A stretch of 64,000 nt of DNA from Geodermatophilus poikilotrophus. Lineage in GTDB: Bacteria > Actinomycetota > Actinomycetes > Mycobacteriales > Geodermatophilaceae. This document shows positions 8,220 through 16,646 of this stretch, one piece after another. Below the pieces are notes generated by a model. The model was given only the letters and a program-made list of their open reading frames with translations. It did no database searches and was not told where the DNA came from. The translations under genes and the position numbers were made by a program. The stretch is from the NCBI RefSeq assembly GCF_900111455.1, contig NZ_FOIE01000003.1, positions 124,001 through 188,000 of the forward strand, in the 5' to 3' direction. Positions within the stretch are counted from its first letter, which is position 1. Each line of letters starts with the position of its first letter.

Positions 8220-8945
8220 GGCGGCGGGCGGTGCCCCGCGCAGCCGCACGACGGCGGCGCGGTAGCGGCGCCGGCCGGCCAGCCGCCAGGCCAGCCGGGT
8301 CGACGTCGGCAGCCCCGCGAGCAGCCGGGCCCGGTCGCCGGCGCAGGCGTCCTCGAGGGCCAGGCCGAGCACCAGCGAGCGCTCGCGCCGTGACAGCGGG
8401 CAGCGCGCCGCCCCGGTGACCTCCGCCCACGCCGCGGGGGAGAGGTGCGCGGCCAGCAGCGGCAGCAGGTCGCGCTCCTCCTCGGCGGTCTGCTCCGCCA
8501 CGGCGTCCGCCGTGTCGAGGCAGGCCAGCGTGAAGGCGTCGCGCGCCTTGTCCGAGCAGGCGACCGCCCACTGCCGCGCGGCGGTGGACAGACCGCGCAA
8601 CCGGTCGTCGAGGCCGGCGACGCGGGCGGTCCACTGCGCCACCAGCGGCCGGGCGGCCGGCGCCGCGCGCAGCAGCGCCGGCCAGACCAGCTCGCGCTCG
8701 GTGGCGTGGTGGTGCAGCAGCAGCCGGCCGAGCAGGTCGGCGTGCCGGGTCAGTTCCCGGGTGCGCTCGACGTCGTCGGCGGAGGCCCACGCGGACAGCT
8801 CGGCCAGCAGCCGCAGCTCGCGGCGCACGAGCCGGTGCAGCAGCAGCTCGGAGGCGACCGCGCGGGGGGCCGGCACGTCGGCCGGCGGGTCGTCGGTGGG
8901 TGTCCGCAGGGCGGAGGGACGGCGGAGCGCCGCGGCGGCGGGCAT
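8217..8945 (-). CDS. Hemerythrin/HHE domain-containing protein
   Basis: A 242-residue, largely helical protein. Histidine and acidic positions typical of the HHE di-iron bundle are present: LLLHRLVRRELRLL (about 53-66), LLLHHHATERELVWPAL (about 95-111) and EEERDLLPLL (about 173-182). Such proteins bind O2 or NO or store iron, often as stress factors. The last ~60 residues (CPLSRRERSLVLGLALEDAC to the end) are a helical extension seen in related actinobacterial proteins. ATG 8945 is used; the upstream region shared with rsbQ is about 160 bases. Confidence 0.75.
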   Translation of the reverse strand: MPAAAALRRPSALRTPTDDPPADVPAPRAVASELLLHRLVRRELRLLAELSAWASADDVERTRELTRHADLLGRLLLHHHATERELVWPALLRAAPAARPLVAQWTARVAGLDDRLRGLSTAARQWAVACSDKARDAFTLACLDTADAVAEQTAEEERDLLPLLAAHLSPAAWAEVTGAARCPLSRRERSLVLGLALEDACAGDRARLLAGLPTSTRLAWRLAGRRRYRAAVVRLRGAPPAA

Positions 8946-9105
8946 GGAGCACCTCGGTGCGGTCGGCGGGACCGGACGACAGCCCAGCGTAGGAACAGCG
9001 TCCCCCTGCGCGACAGGGCTCTCCGTCCCTGTCGCGCCGCGCCGTGGACCACGACGCGCGGCGAGGGGAGGGACAGGAGGGGTCCGGGACGGCTACGTTG
9101 CGGCG

Positions 9106-9900
9106 GTGAGCGTGATCGCCCGGAACCGGGTCCGCGTGAGCGGGGTCGACGACGGTCGGCCGATGGTCTTCGCGCACGGCTTCGGGTGCGACCAGGAGAT
9201 GTGGCGCCTCGTCGCACCCGCGTTCGAGGTCGACCACCGCGTCGTCCTCTTCGACCACGTCGGCTCCGGCCGGTCGGACCTGTCGGCGTACGACCGCGTC
9301 AAGTACGGGTCGCTGGACGGGTACGCCGCCGACGTCGTGGAGATCTGCCGCGAGCTGGCCCTCGACGACGTCGTCTTCGTCGGGCACTCGGTGAGCGCGA
9401 TGATGGGCGTGCTGGCCGCGGCCTGCGCCCCGGGCCTGTTCGGCGCGCTGGTCATGGTCGGGCCCAACCCGCGCTACGTCGACGACGGCGACTACACCGG
9501 CGGCTTCTCGCGGGAGGACATCGCCGCGCTGCTGGAGTCCCTCGACAGCAACCACCTGGGCTGGTCGGCCGCGATGGCGCCGGTGATCATGGGCAACCCC
9601 GACCGGCCCGAGCTCACCGCCGAGCTGACCAACAGCTTCTGCCGCACCGACCCCGACATCGCCCGGCAGTTCGCCCGCGTCACCTTCCTCTCCGACAACC
9701 GCGCCGACCTGCCCGGAGTCCGGGTGCCCACGCTGGTCCTGCAGTGCACCGCCGACGCGATCGCCCCCGAGGTGGTGGGCCGGTACGTGCACGAGCAGGT
9801 CCCGGGCAGCGTCCTCACCCGGCTGGCGGCCACCGGGCACTGTCCGCACCTGTCGGCGCCGGAGGAGACGACCGCCGCGATCCGCGCCTTCCTCGAGTAG
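9106..9900 (+). CDS. rsbQ: RsbQ-like alpha/beta hydrolase
   Basis: A 264-residue alpha/beta hydrolase of the RsbQ/KAI2 group, almost the length of Bacillus RsbQ. The triad is visible: Ser95 in GHSVS, Asp217 in TADAIAPE, and His245 in GHCPHLS. In Bacillus, RsbQ is required for the phosphatase RsbP to respond to energy stress and activate sigma-B. The next gene, 7 bases downstream, is an RsbP-like PAS/PP2C phosphatase, which strongly supports this assignment. The start could be GTG 9106 or GTG 9112. TACGTT at 9094-9099 is a plausible -10 box so close that the transcript may be almost leaderless. Confidence 0.85.
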   Translation: MSVIARNRVRVSGVDDGRPMVFAHGFGCDQEMWRLVAPAFEVDHRVVLFDHVGSGRSDLSAYDRVKYGSLDGYAADVVEICRELALDDVVFVGHSVSAMMGVLAAACAPGLFGALVMVGPNPRYVDDGDYTGGFSREDIAALLESLDSNHLGWSAAMAPVIMGNPDRPELTAELTNSFCRTDPDIARQFARVTFLSDNRADLPGVRVPTLVLQCTADAIAPEVVGRYVHEQVPGSVLTRLAATGHCPHLSAPEETTAAIRAFLE

Positions 9901-9907
9901 CCCCGCC

Positions 9908-12181
9908 ATGGACGACCCGCGGCGACCGGACCCCCGCGAGGGTCCTGCCGGGCTGCGCCGACTGCTCGAGGACGACCCGGCCGACCTGTACGAGAACGCC
10001 CCGTGCGGCTACTTCTCCGCGCTCCCCGACGGCCAGCTCGTCAAGGCCAACCGCACCTTCTGCGAGTGGACCGGCCGGCCGGTCGGCGAGCTGATCGGGG
10101 TGCGCTTCCAGGAGCTGCTCAGCATCGGCGGGCGGGTGTTCTACGAGACCCACCTGGCGCCGCTGCTGCGGATGCAGGGCATGGTGCGGGAGGTGGCGCT
10201 CGACGTCGTCCGGGCGGACGGGTCGCTGCTGCCCTGTCTGCTCAACGCCGTGGAGGTGCGCGACGCCCGCGGCGCGCCGCTGCTGGTGCGCGCGACCGTG
10301 TTCGAGGCGACGTCCCGGCGCCGCTACGAGCGTGCGCTGCTGGCCGCCCAGCGGGCGGCCGCGGAGTCCGAGCGCCGGGCGCGCACGCTGCAGCAGGTGG
10401 TCTCGGAGGTGTCGGCGGCGGTCACGGCACGGGACGTGGCCGAGGTGATCGTGCGCCGCAGCCGGGAGGCCGTGGGGGCCAGCGGCGCGGCACTGTGGCT
10501 GGCCGGCGAGCGGCGCGCGAGCCGCCGGGCGGAGCCCTCGGTGCCGCCGCTGGAGCTGGTCGCCGCCGGCGGGATCCCGGCCGACCTGCTGGACGCGATG
10601 GAGTCCGCGGCGCTCGGCGGCGCCGAGCTGGTGCGCGACGGCGGGGTGCACACGGTGCCGCGGGGGGCGGGGCTGCGTGCGGTGTGGCCGGCTCTGGCCT
10701 CGGTGATGGAGGAGCACGGGCAGGAGGCGCTGGTCGTCGTCCCGGTGGACGCCGACGCCCGCCACCTGGGGGCGCTGGTGCTGCTGCTCGGGGTGACGGG
10801 GGACACCGGGCTGATCGACCTCACCCCGCCGGGCGAGCGGGGCACGCTGGTCCAGGCCGACGCCGACCTGCTGGCCACCGTCGGCCGCCAGGCGGGACAG
10901 GCGATCGAGCGGGTGCGGCTGTACGAGGAGACGGCGCGGCACGCGGAGCGCTCGGCCTTCCTGCTCGACGCGGCCCGGCTGATGTCCTCGGCCGGGGACG
11001 TCACCGAGACCGCGGAGCGGCTGGCCGAGCTGGCCGTGCCGCGGCTGGCCGACGTCTGCGTCATCGATCTGGCCGGCGAGCACGGCCTGGCCCGGGCGGC
11101 CGCGCGGCACGGCGACCCGGCGCGGCAGAAGCTGGCCGCCGCGCTGCAGGAGCGGCACCTGCCGTACCGCGAGTCACCGCACCCGGCCGTGCAGGCCATG
11201 GAGCTGGGCCGGACGGTGTGGATCCGCGAGGTGACCGACCGGTGGCTCGCGCAGATCACGCTCGACGAGGAACACCTCGGGGTCGCCCGCGCCCTCGAGC
11301 TGGTCAACCTCGTCTGCGTGCCGTTGCTGGCCGACGGGCGCGTCCTCGGCGTCCTGAGCCTGGGCAGCGACCGGCGGCGCGGGGCGTTCACGCCGGCCGA
11401 CGTGGAGGTCGCCGAGCAGCTGGCGCTGCAGGTGTCGCAGGTCGTGGACAAGGCGCAGCGGCTGGAGCTGGAGACCCGCACGTCGCACACGCTGCAGGCC
11501 AACCTGCTGCCCCCGGCCCCACCGCCGGTGCCGGGGCTGGCCGTCGCCGTCCGCTACCTGCCCGCCAGCCGCGGCGCCGACGTCGGCGGCGACTTCTACG
11601 ACGTCGTCCCGCTGCCCGGCGGGCAGGTGGCGCTGGCCGTGGGGGACGTCGTCGGGCACGACATCACCGCCGCGGCGGTGATGGGGCAGCTGCGCAGCGT
11701 CTACCGGGCGCTGCTGTCCGACCGGCCGCCGCCGAGCGCGGTCATCGACCGGCTGCAGGCAGGGTGGTCGCTGCTGGGACTGCAGCTGATGGCCACCGCC
11801 CTGTTCGCGGTGCTCGACCCGGAGACGGGCCGGCTGCGGATGGCCTCCGCCGGGCACCCGGCACCGCTGCTGGTCGCGGGCGGGAGGGCGGAGCTGATCG
11901 ACGTGCGGCCCAGCCGGATGCTGGGCGCGCCGCCGGCGCCGGGCCCCGCGGTGGAGTGGGCCGGGGTGCTCGCCCCGGGCGCGACGCTGCTGTTCTACAC
12001 CGACGGGCTGGTGGAGAGCCGGGACGCCGACCTCGACCGGGGCCTGGCGACGCTGATGGACGCCGCGGTGCGGGCCGGCACGAACGACCCCGACGAGCTC
12101 TGCGACCGGCTGCTGGCCGAGCTGGCGAGCGGGGTGCGCGCCGACGACGTGGCCCTGCTGGCGATCACCCGGCGCCCCTAG
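9908..12181 (+). CDS. rsbP: RsbP-like PP2C phosphatase with PAS and GAF domains
   Basis: A 757-residue cytosolic signalling protein. Domains in order: PAS at about 27-140 (LYENAPCGYFSALPDGQL...), a short coiled coil, a GAF-like domain at about 165-325, a second GAF at about 345-505, and a SpoIIE-type PP2C phosphatase from about 530 to the end (PASRGADVGGDFYDV with metal-binding Asp, later GHPAPLL and FYTDGLVE). Such enzymes dephosphorylate an RsbV-type anti-anti-sigma factor and release an alternative sigma factor. Coupling to rsbQ fits the energy-stress branch. Bacillus RsbP lacks the two GAF domains, so extra signals may feed in here. No rsbV, rsbW or sigma gene lies nearby. Confidence 0.85.
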   Translation: MDDPRRPDPREGPAGLRRLLEDDPADLYENAPCGYFSALPDGQLVKANRTFCEWTGRPVGELIGVRFQELLSIGGRVFYETHLAPLLRMQGMVREVALDVVRADGSLLPCLLNAVEVRDARGAPLLVRATVFEATSRRRYERALLAAQRAAAESERRARTLQQVVSEVSAAVTARDVAEVIVRRSREAVGASGAALWLAGERRASRRAEPSVPPLELVAAGGIPADLLDAMESAALGGAELVRDGGVHTVPRGAGLRAVWPALASVMEEHGQEALVVVPVDADARHLGALVLLLGVTGDTGLIDLTPPGERGTLVQADADLLATVGRQAGQAIERVRLYEETARHAERSAFLLDAARLMSSAGDVTETAERLAELAVPRLADVCVIDLAGEHGLARAAARHGDPARQKLAAALQERHLPYRESPHPAVQAMELGRTVWIREVTDRWLAQITLDEEHLGVARALELVNLVCVPLLADGRVLGVLSLGSDRRRGAFTPADVEVAEQLALQVSQVVDKAQRLELETRTSHTLQANLLPPAPPPVPGLAVAVRYLPASRGADVGGDFYDVVPLPGGQVALAVGDVVGHDITAAAVMGQLRSVYRALLSDRPPPSAVIDRLQAGWSLLGLQLMATALFAVLDPETGRLRMASAGHPAPLLVAGGRAELIDVRPSRMLGAPPAPGPAVEWAGVLAPGATLLFYTDGLVESRDADLDRGLATLMDAAVRAGTNDPDELCDRLLAELASGVRADDVALLAITRRP

Positions 12182-12241
12182 ACCCCCGGCCCTGCGAGGG
12201 CCACCATCGGCGCAGGGGCACGTGCGGCGCGGGAGGCGGCC

Positions 12242-12613
12242 ATGGAGCGTCCACCCAACCCGGTGACCGAGTCGATCGACGGGGCCACCGGCGACATCAC
12301 GATGTCCGGCGACGCGATGCGCTGGTCACCGGAGCTGGCCGACGGACAGGCGCGGGCGGTCGGTGCGCCCGGTGCCCTCCCCGGGGTGGACGTCGCCGCC
12401 GGGTTCGGTGCGCTGCTCGGCCTGGACGCCCCCGGGGTGCGCCGGCTGGTCTCCGACGCGGTCACCTCGCTGGCGACGGTGGCCGGGGACGTCGTCGCCG
12501 AGCTCCGCCAGCTCACCCGGGGCACGGAGGGCGAGGAGCCGGCCGACGACGACGAGGAGGAGCAGGCGCCGCCCGACCCACCGCCGTCGTCCCCGCCGTC
12601 GCCCGCGGGTTGA
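12242..12613 (+). CDS. Hypothetical protein with acidic/proline-rich tail
   Basis: A 123-residue protein of unknown function beginning at ATG 12242. The middle (about 45-90) is predicted helical and amphipathic (VRRLVSDAVTSLATVAGDVV); the last 30 residues are acidic then proline-rich (GEEPADDDEEE, PPDPPPSSPPSP) and probably disordered. It follows rsbP by 60 bases and may be co-transcribed. No family recognised; codon bias supports coding. Confidence 0.45.
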   Translation: MERPPNPVTESIDGATGDITMSGDAMRWSPELADGQARAVGAPGALPGVDVAAGFGALLGLDAPGVRRLVSDAVTSLATVAGDVVAELRQLTRGTEGEEPADDDEEEQAPPDPPPSSPPSPAG

Positions 12614-12761
12614 CCACGGGGTCGGTGCCGGGGACGCGCGACGAGGCGCCGCCGGTCCCGGCAACGACCCGGTGACCACGGCCGGAGTCGGCCGTGCCGC
12701 CCACGTCGCCGCCCTGTACAACCAGAGGGCACAGCCACATCGACGTGGGGAGTCGCACCGC

Positions 12762-13922
12762 ATGAGCAGCTCGCTGACCCTGGCGCCCGCGCCGCCGTCC
12801 CAGGCCGCCGAGGAGGTCCGCGCCCAGGTGCGCGAGTTCCTGGCCGAGGAGCTGGCCGCCGGGACCTTCACCACCCACGTCGACACCTGGTTGTCCGGCG
12901 TCGACCCGGCGTTCTCGCGGAAGCTCGGCGAGCGCGGCTGGCTGGGGATGACCTGGCCGAAGCAGTACGGCGGGCACGAGCGCTCGGCGATGGAGCGCTA
13001 CGCGGTGACCGAGGAGCTGCTGGCGGCGGGCGCCCCGGTGGCGGCGCACTGGATCGCCGACCGGCAGTCCGGGCCGAACCTGCTCCGCTACGGCACGGAG
13101 GAGCAGCGGCGGGAGATCCTGCCGAGGATCGCCGCAGGGGAGTGCTACTTCGTCATCGGCATGAGCGAGCCGGACTCCGGCTCCGACCTCGCCTCGATCC
13201 GCACCCGCGCCGCGCGCAACGGCAACGGGGACTGGGTGGTCAACGGCGCCAAGGTGTGGACGTCCAACGCCCACTTCTCGCACTACGGGATCGTGCTGGT
13301 GCGCACCTCACCGGCCGACCCGGCGAGCCGGCACGCGGGGCTGTCCCAGCTGCTGGTGGACCTGTCGCTGCCCGGCATCACGATCAACCCGATCCGCATC
13401 CTCGACGGCGGCCACCACTTCAACGAGGTGGTCTTCGAGGACGTCGTCGTCCCCGGCGACATGCTGCTCGGGGAGAAGGGCGCCGGCTGGCACCAGGTGA
13501 CCGCGGAGCTGGCCTTCGAGCGGTCCGGGCCGGAGCGCTTCCTGTCGACCTACCCGCTGCTCGCGGAGTTCGCCCGGCGCGCCGGCGACACCGGGGACGC
13601 CGCGCAGCTGGCCACCCTCGGCCGGCTCTCGGCGCGGCTGCTGGCGCTGCGCCAGCTCTCGCTGCGGATCGCGGCGGCGCTGGACCGCGGTGAGCTCCCC
13701 GACATCCCCGCGGCGCTGGTCAAGGACGTGGGGACGACGTTCGAGGCCGACGTCGTCGACGAGATCCGCCGGGTGGTCGAGGTGACCGTGTCGCTGGAGT
13801 CGCCGGACCCGCTGGGGCGGGCGCTGGCCGAGGCCCAGCTGCACGCGCCGGGCTACACGCTGCGGGGCGGGACCAACGAGATCCTGCGCGGGATCGTGGC
13901 GCGGGGGCTGGGGCTGCGATGA
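12762..13922 (+). CDS. Acyl-CoA dehydrogenase, larger subunit-type
   Basis: A 386-residue FAD-dependent acyl-CoA dehydrogenase with the standard order: N-terminal helical domain, beta domain with GMSEPDSGSDLASIRTRA, and C-terminal helical domain ending YTLRGGTNEILRGIVARGLG, where the family's catalytic-base region lies. It would introduce a 2,3 double bond in an acyl-CoA. The next gene is a second, shorter homologue, the arrangement of actinobacterial alpha2beta2 dehydrogenases that act on bulky side chains. ATG 12762 is used. A strongly similar pair occurs at 50507-52707. Confidence 0.85.
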   Translation: MSSSLTLAPAPPSQAAEEVRAQVREFLAEELAAGTFTTHVDTWLSGVDPAFSRKLGERGWLGMTWPKQYGGHERSAMERYAVTEELLAAGAPVAAHWIADRQSGPNLLRYGTEEQRREILPRIAAGECYFVIGMSEPDSGSDLASIRTRAARNGNGDWVVNGAKVWTSNAHFSHYGIVLVRTSPADPASRHAGLSQLLVDLSLPGITINPIRILDGGHHFNEVVFEDVVVPGDMLLGEKGAGWHQVTAELAFERSGPERFLSTYPLLAEFARRAGDTGDAAQLATLGRLSARLLALRQLSLRIAAALDRGELPDIPAALVKDVGTTFEADVVDEIRRVVEVTVSLESPDPLGRALAEAQLHAPGYTLRGGTNEILRGIVARGLGLR

Positions 13923-13986
13923 CGACGGTGGGTGAGCACCGCGGCCGGGAACGAGCGAGCGCGGACGCGAGCCAGGGGGCAGTGCG

Positions 13987-15057
13987 ATGAGCGACCAGGA
14001 CCTGGTGGTCGAGACCGTCCGCGACATCCTCTCGGCGCACGAGCCGTTCGCGCTCACCGCGGACACCGCGTGGGACGCCGGGCTGTGGGCCGACCTGGCC
14101 GAGGCGGGGCTGACCGGCGTCGGGCTGCCCGAGGAGGCCGGCGGGTCGGGCGGTGAGCTGGCCGACGCGGTGGCCGTCGTCCGCACGCTGGCCGCCGGTG
14201 CCGGGGCGGTGCCGGTGGCCGAGCAGCTGCTGGCCGCCGGGCCGGCGCTGCTGGCGGCCGGCCTGGACCTGCCCGACCCGGCCGAGCCGCTGACGCTCGC
14301 GGTCGCCGGCGCGGTCACCGCCGAGCCGGTGGACGACGGCGACGGCCCGGGGCGCTGGCAGCTCACCGGCTCCGCGACCGACGTCGCCTGGGCCGGGGTG
14401 GCGCAGCACGTCGCGGTCCTCGCAGCGGCGCCCGAGGGCATCGAGGGCGCGGTGCTGGCGCTGGTCGACGCTGAGGGGCTGGCGACCAGCGACGCGCGCA
14501 ACCTGGCCGGGGAGCCGCGCGGCTCGCTGGTGCTCGGCGGTGCGCCGGCGGCCGGAGCGCTGCTGACCCCGGCGAGGGCCGCGGAGGTGCGGGCCCGGTT
14601 CGCGCTGGCGCGGGCGGTGCAGCTGGCCGCGGCGCTGGAACGGGTGCTGGCCTGGACCGTGCAGTACGCCGGGGAGCGGCACCAGTTCGGTCGGCCGCTG
14701 GGCAAGTTCCAGGCCGTGCAGATGGAGCTCGCGGAGATGGCCGGCGAGGTCACCGCGGTGACCGCGCTGACCGACGCCGCCGTCCAGGCCCTCGGGCGGG
14801 GGGACGACGTCGTCCTCGCCGCGGCGGCGGCCAAGGTGCGCGCCGGGGCGGCGGTCGAGGCGGTGGCCCGGCTGGCGCACCAGGTGCACGGCGCGATCGG
14901 GTTCACCCAGGAGCACAAGCTGCACCACCTGACGCGGCGGCTGTGGTCCTGGCGGGACGAGGCCGGGTCGGAGCTGACCTGGTCGCAGGTGCTCGGCGTC
15001 GGGCTGCTCGCCGAGGGCGGCGACGGCCTCTGGCCGGCCCTGACCCGGGTGGTCTGA
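13987..15057 (+). CDS. Acyl-CoA dehydrogenase, smaller partner subunit
   Basis: A 356-residue acyl-CoA dehydrogenase homologue. It keeps ERHQFGRPLGKFQAVQMELAE and HQVHGAIGFTQEHKLHHLTRR, typical of the C-terminal domain of the second subunit of heteromeric dehydrogenases, but lacks the SEPDSGSD signature of its neighbour. Pairing with the upstream subunit is inferred from order and the 64-base gap. ATG 13987 follows a weak ribosome site. Its TGA begins an inverted copy of the family A repeat. Confidence 0.8.
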   Translation: MSDQDLVVETVRDILSAHEPFALTADTAWDAGLWADLAEAGLTGVGLPEEAGGSGGELADAVAVVRTLAAGAGAVPVAEQLLAAGPALLAAGLDLPDPAEPLTLAVAGAVTAEPVDDGDGPGRWQLTGSATDVAWAGVAQHVAVLAAAPEGIEGAVLALVDAEGLATSDARNLAGEPRGSLVLGGAPAAGALLTPARAAEVRARFALARAVQLAAALERVLAWTVQYAGERHQFGRPLGKFQAVQMELAEMAGEVTAVTALTDAAVQALGRGDDVVLAAAAAKVRAGAAVEAVARLAHQVHGAIGFTQEHKLHHLTRRLWSWRDEAGSELTWSQVLGVGLLAEGGDGLWPALTRVV

Positions 15058-15140
15058 GGGAGGACCCCCTCGCCCCCGCCACTCGCGAGCTGGCGGCGGG
15101 ACCCGGCAAGGGGCCGCGGCGGGCCCCTCGCCGGGAGGCC
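15055..15140 (+). terminator. Family A repeat after the acyl-CoA dehydrogenase pair
   Basis: It begins at the TGA stop and reads GGGAGGACCCCCTCGCCCCC, the same start as the copies after helR and the hemerythrin gene, then CACTCGCGAGCTGGCGG, and ends in a GC-rich stretch with GGGCCGCGGCGGGCCC. It lies between convergent genes, so a terminator role fits. Confidence 0.5.
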
Positions 15141-15181
15141 GCCAGGGGCCGGCCGGGGCGACCCGGCCGGCCCCGCGGCGA

Positions 15182-15802
15182 TCAGGCGGTCTCGGGCACC
15201 CGCAGGTGCGCGAGCACCAGGTCGAACTCGGCGACCTCGAGGATCCGGCTGCCCATCGCGGCGGCGAACTCCTCCCGGACGGCGGTGGCGTCGGTGCGCG
15301 AGCGCTCCAGGGTCTCCCGGTCGGCGTAGGTGACCGATGCGGCGCCCCGCCCCTCCCAGCGGTCGACGAGCAGGCTGGCACTGCAGAAGCCGGCCATCTC
15401 CTCGAGCCGGGGCAGCAGGCTCAGCCGGTAGGCGTCGAGGACCTGCTCCACCCGGTCGGGGTCGGTGCGCGTCCAGGTGACCCGGGTGCAGGCCCCGTCC
15501 GGCGCCTCGTGCACCCGGTGCAGGACGGCGATCTCCCACGTCTGCAGCTCCGGCGGTCCGCCCAGGATCTGGGCGAACCGGGCCCGCAGGGGCCGGAGCT
15601 GCTCGGCGGTCTCGGACATCGCGGCCTCGTCGGCCCACGACGTGGTCGCGATGCAGCGGCCGGAGCCGCGGTCGGCGAGCATCGACAGGCCCACGTAGCC
15701 GGGCAGGCCCTCGACGGCCGGCATGACCCTGTCCCGCAGGAAGGCGACGCCGTCGTCGACCGCCTCCGGGTCGCCGTGGACGGTGACGGTGCGCGCGTAC
15801 AC
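15182..15802 (-). CDS. Double ABM-like (dimeric alpha-beta barrel) protein
   Basis: A 206-residue protein with two related halves. SMLADRGSGRCIATTSWAD at about 40-58 and SLLVDRWEGRGAASVTYAD at about 145-163 align, each followed by a helix ending in REEF or RARF. This is the pattern of antibiotic-biosynthesis-monooxygenase/ferredoxin-like folds fused in tandem. The function could be a cofactor-free monooxygenase, heme-related or regulatory; no catalytic residue can be named. GTG 15802 has GAGAGGAAG just upstream. The next gene on the same strand is a close paralogue of exactly the same length, ending in the same LAHLRVPETA. Confidence 0.6.
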   Translation of the reverse strand: MYARTVTVHGDPEAVDDGVAFLRDRVMPAVEGLPGYVGLSMLADRGSGRCIATTSWADEAAMSETAEQLRPLRARFAQILGGPPELQTWEIAVLHRVHEAPDGACTRVTWTRTDPDRVEQVLDAYRLSLLPRLEEMAGFCSASLLVDRWEGRGAASVTYADRETLERSRTDATAVREEFAAAMGSRILEVAEFDLVLAHLRVPETA

Positions 15803-15861
15803 GGGCGGCTTCCTCTCGGCGCGGGTGCCGGCGGAGGCCACCCCGGCCTGCTCTGCGGCGC

Positions 15862-16482
15862 TCACGCGGTCTCGGGTACCCGGAGGTGGGCGAGGACGAG
15901 GTCGAACTCCCGGACGTCGGTGACGGCCAGGCCGAGCGCCGGCACGAACTCGTCGCGCAGCGCGCGGGCGTGCTCGCGGGTCTCGATCATGTCCTCCCGG
16001 CTGTCGTAGGTGACCGCGGAGACGGCCATGCCCTCGGCGGCGTGGGTCATGAGGCTGACGCTGCAGAAGCCGGCGAGGTCGTCCAGCCGCGGCATCAGGC
16101 TCATCCGGAAGGCGTCGATGCTGCGTTCCATGTCGTCGGGGGCGCCGCGCAGCCAGGTCACCCGGGTGCAGGCGCCGTGGTGGGCCTCGTGCCGGCGGTG
16201 CATGGCCGACACCTCCCACTCGTGCACCTCGACCTCGCCGCCGAAGACCTCCCTGGCCCGGTCGCGCAGCGGCCGGACCCCCTCGGCGCTGGCCTGCATC
16301 GTCTCCCGGTCCCGCCAGGACGTCGTCACGATGCACATCCCGGACTCGGAGTCGGCGATCATGGACAGTCCGATGCAGCCCTCCATGCTGCGGACGGCGG
16401 GCATCACCTCGTCGCGGACGTAGTCCGTCCCACGGTCGACGGATTGCGGGTTGCCGCGGATGGTGGTCGAGCGTGCGTACAC
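15862..16482 (-). CDS. Double ABM-like protein, tandem paralogue
   Basis: 206 residues, the same length and start sequence (VYAR) as the downstream neighbour and the same last residues (FDLVLAHLRVPETA). It has the same two-repeat layout (SMIADSESGMCIVTTSWRD and SLMTHAAEGMAVSAVTYDS). Starting GTG 16482 has GGAGAGGAG upstream. The 59-base gap implies co-transcription. A recent tandem duplication followed by divergence of the central region is the simplest reading. The function is unknown. Confidence 0.6.
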   Translation of the reverse strand: MYARSTTIRGNPQSVDRGTDYVRDEVMPAVRSMEGCIGLSMIADSESGMCIVTTSWRDRETMQASAEGVRPLRDRAREVFGGEVEVHEWEVSAMHRRHEAHHGACTRVTWLRGAPDDMERSIDAFRMSLMPRLDDLAGFCSVSLMTHAAEGMAVSAVTYDSREDMIETREHARALRDEFVPALGLAVTDVREFDLVLAHLRVPETA

Positions 16483-16646
16483 GTCACCGCTCCTCTCCCA
16501 GGCGCGCTGGGGTTCTCGGGCGGCGGTGCTCGGGCGGCATCGCCGCGGCGCCCAGCGTCCTCGCGCCCGGGCCGGCAGGCAATGTCCCGGTGCGCCGCCG
16601 TCGGGACGACGGCCCGCGCCGGCGGCGGGCGGCCGCGGCAGCCCGC

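Noticed and set aside
13308..15638. Large minus-strand open frame opposite the acyl-CoA dehydrogenase genes
   Set aside because: Antisense shadow with low-complexity composition; the plus-strand genes have full family signatures.
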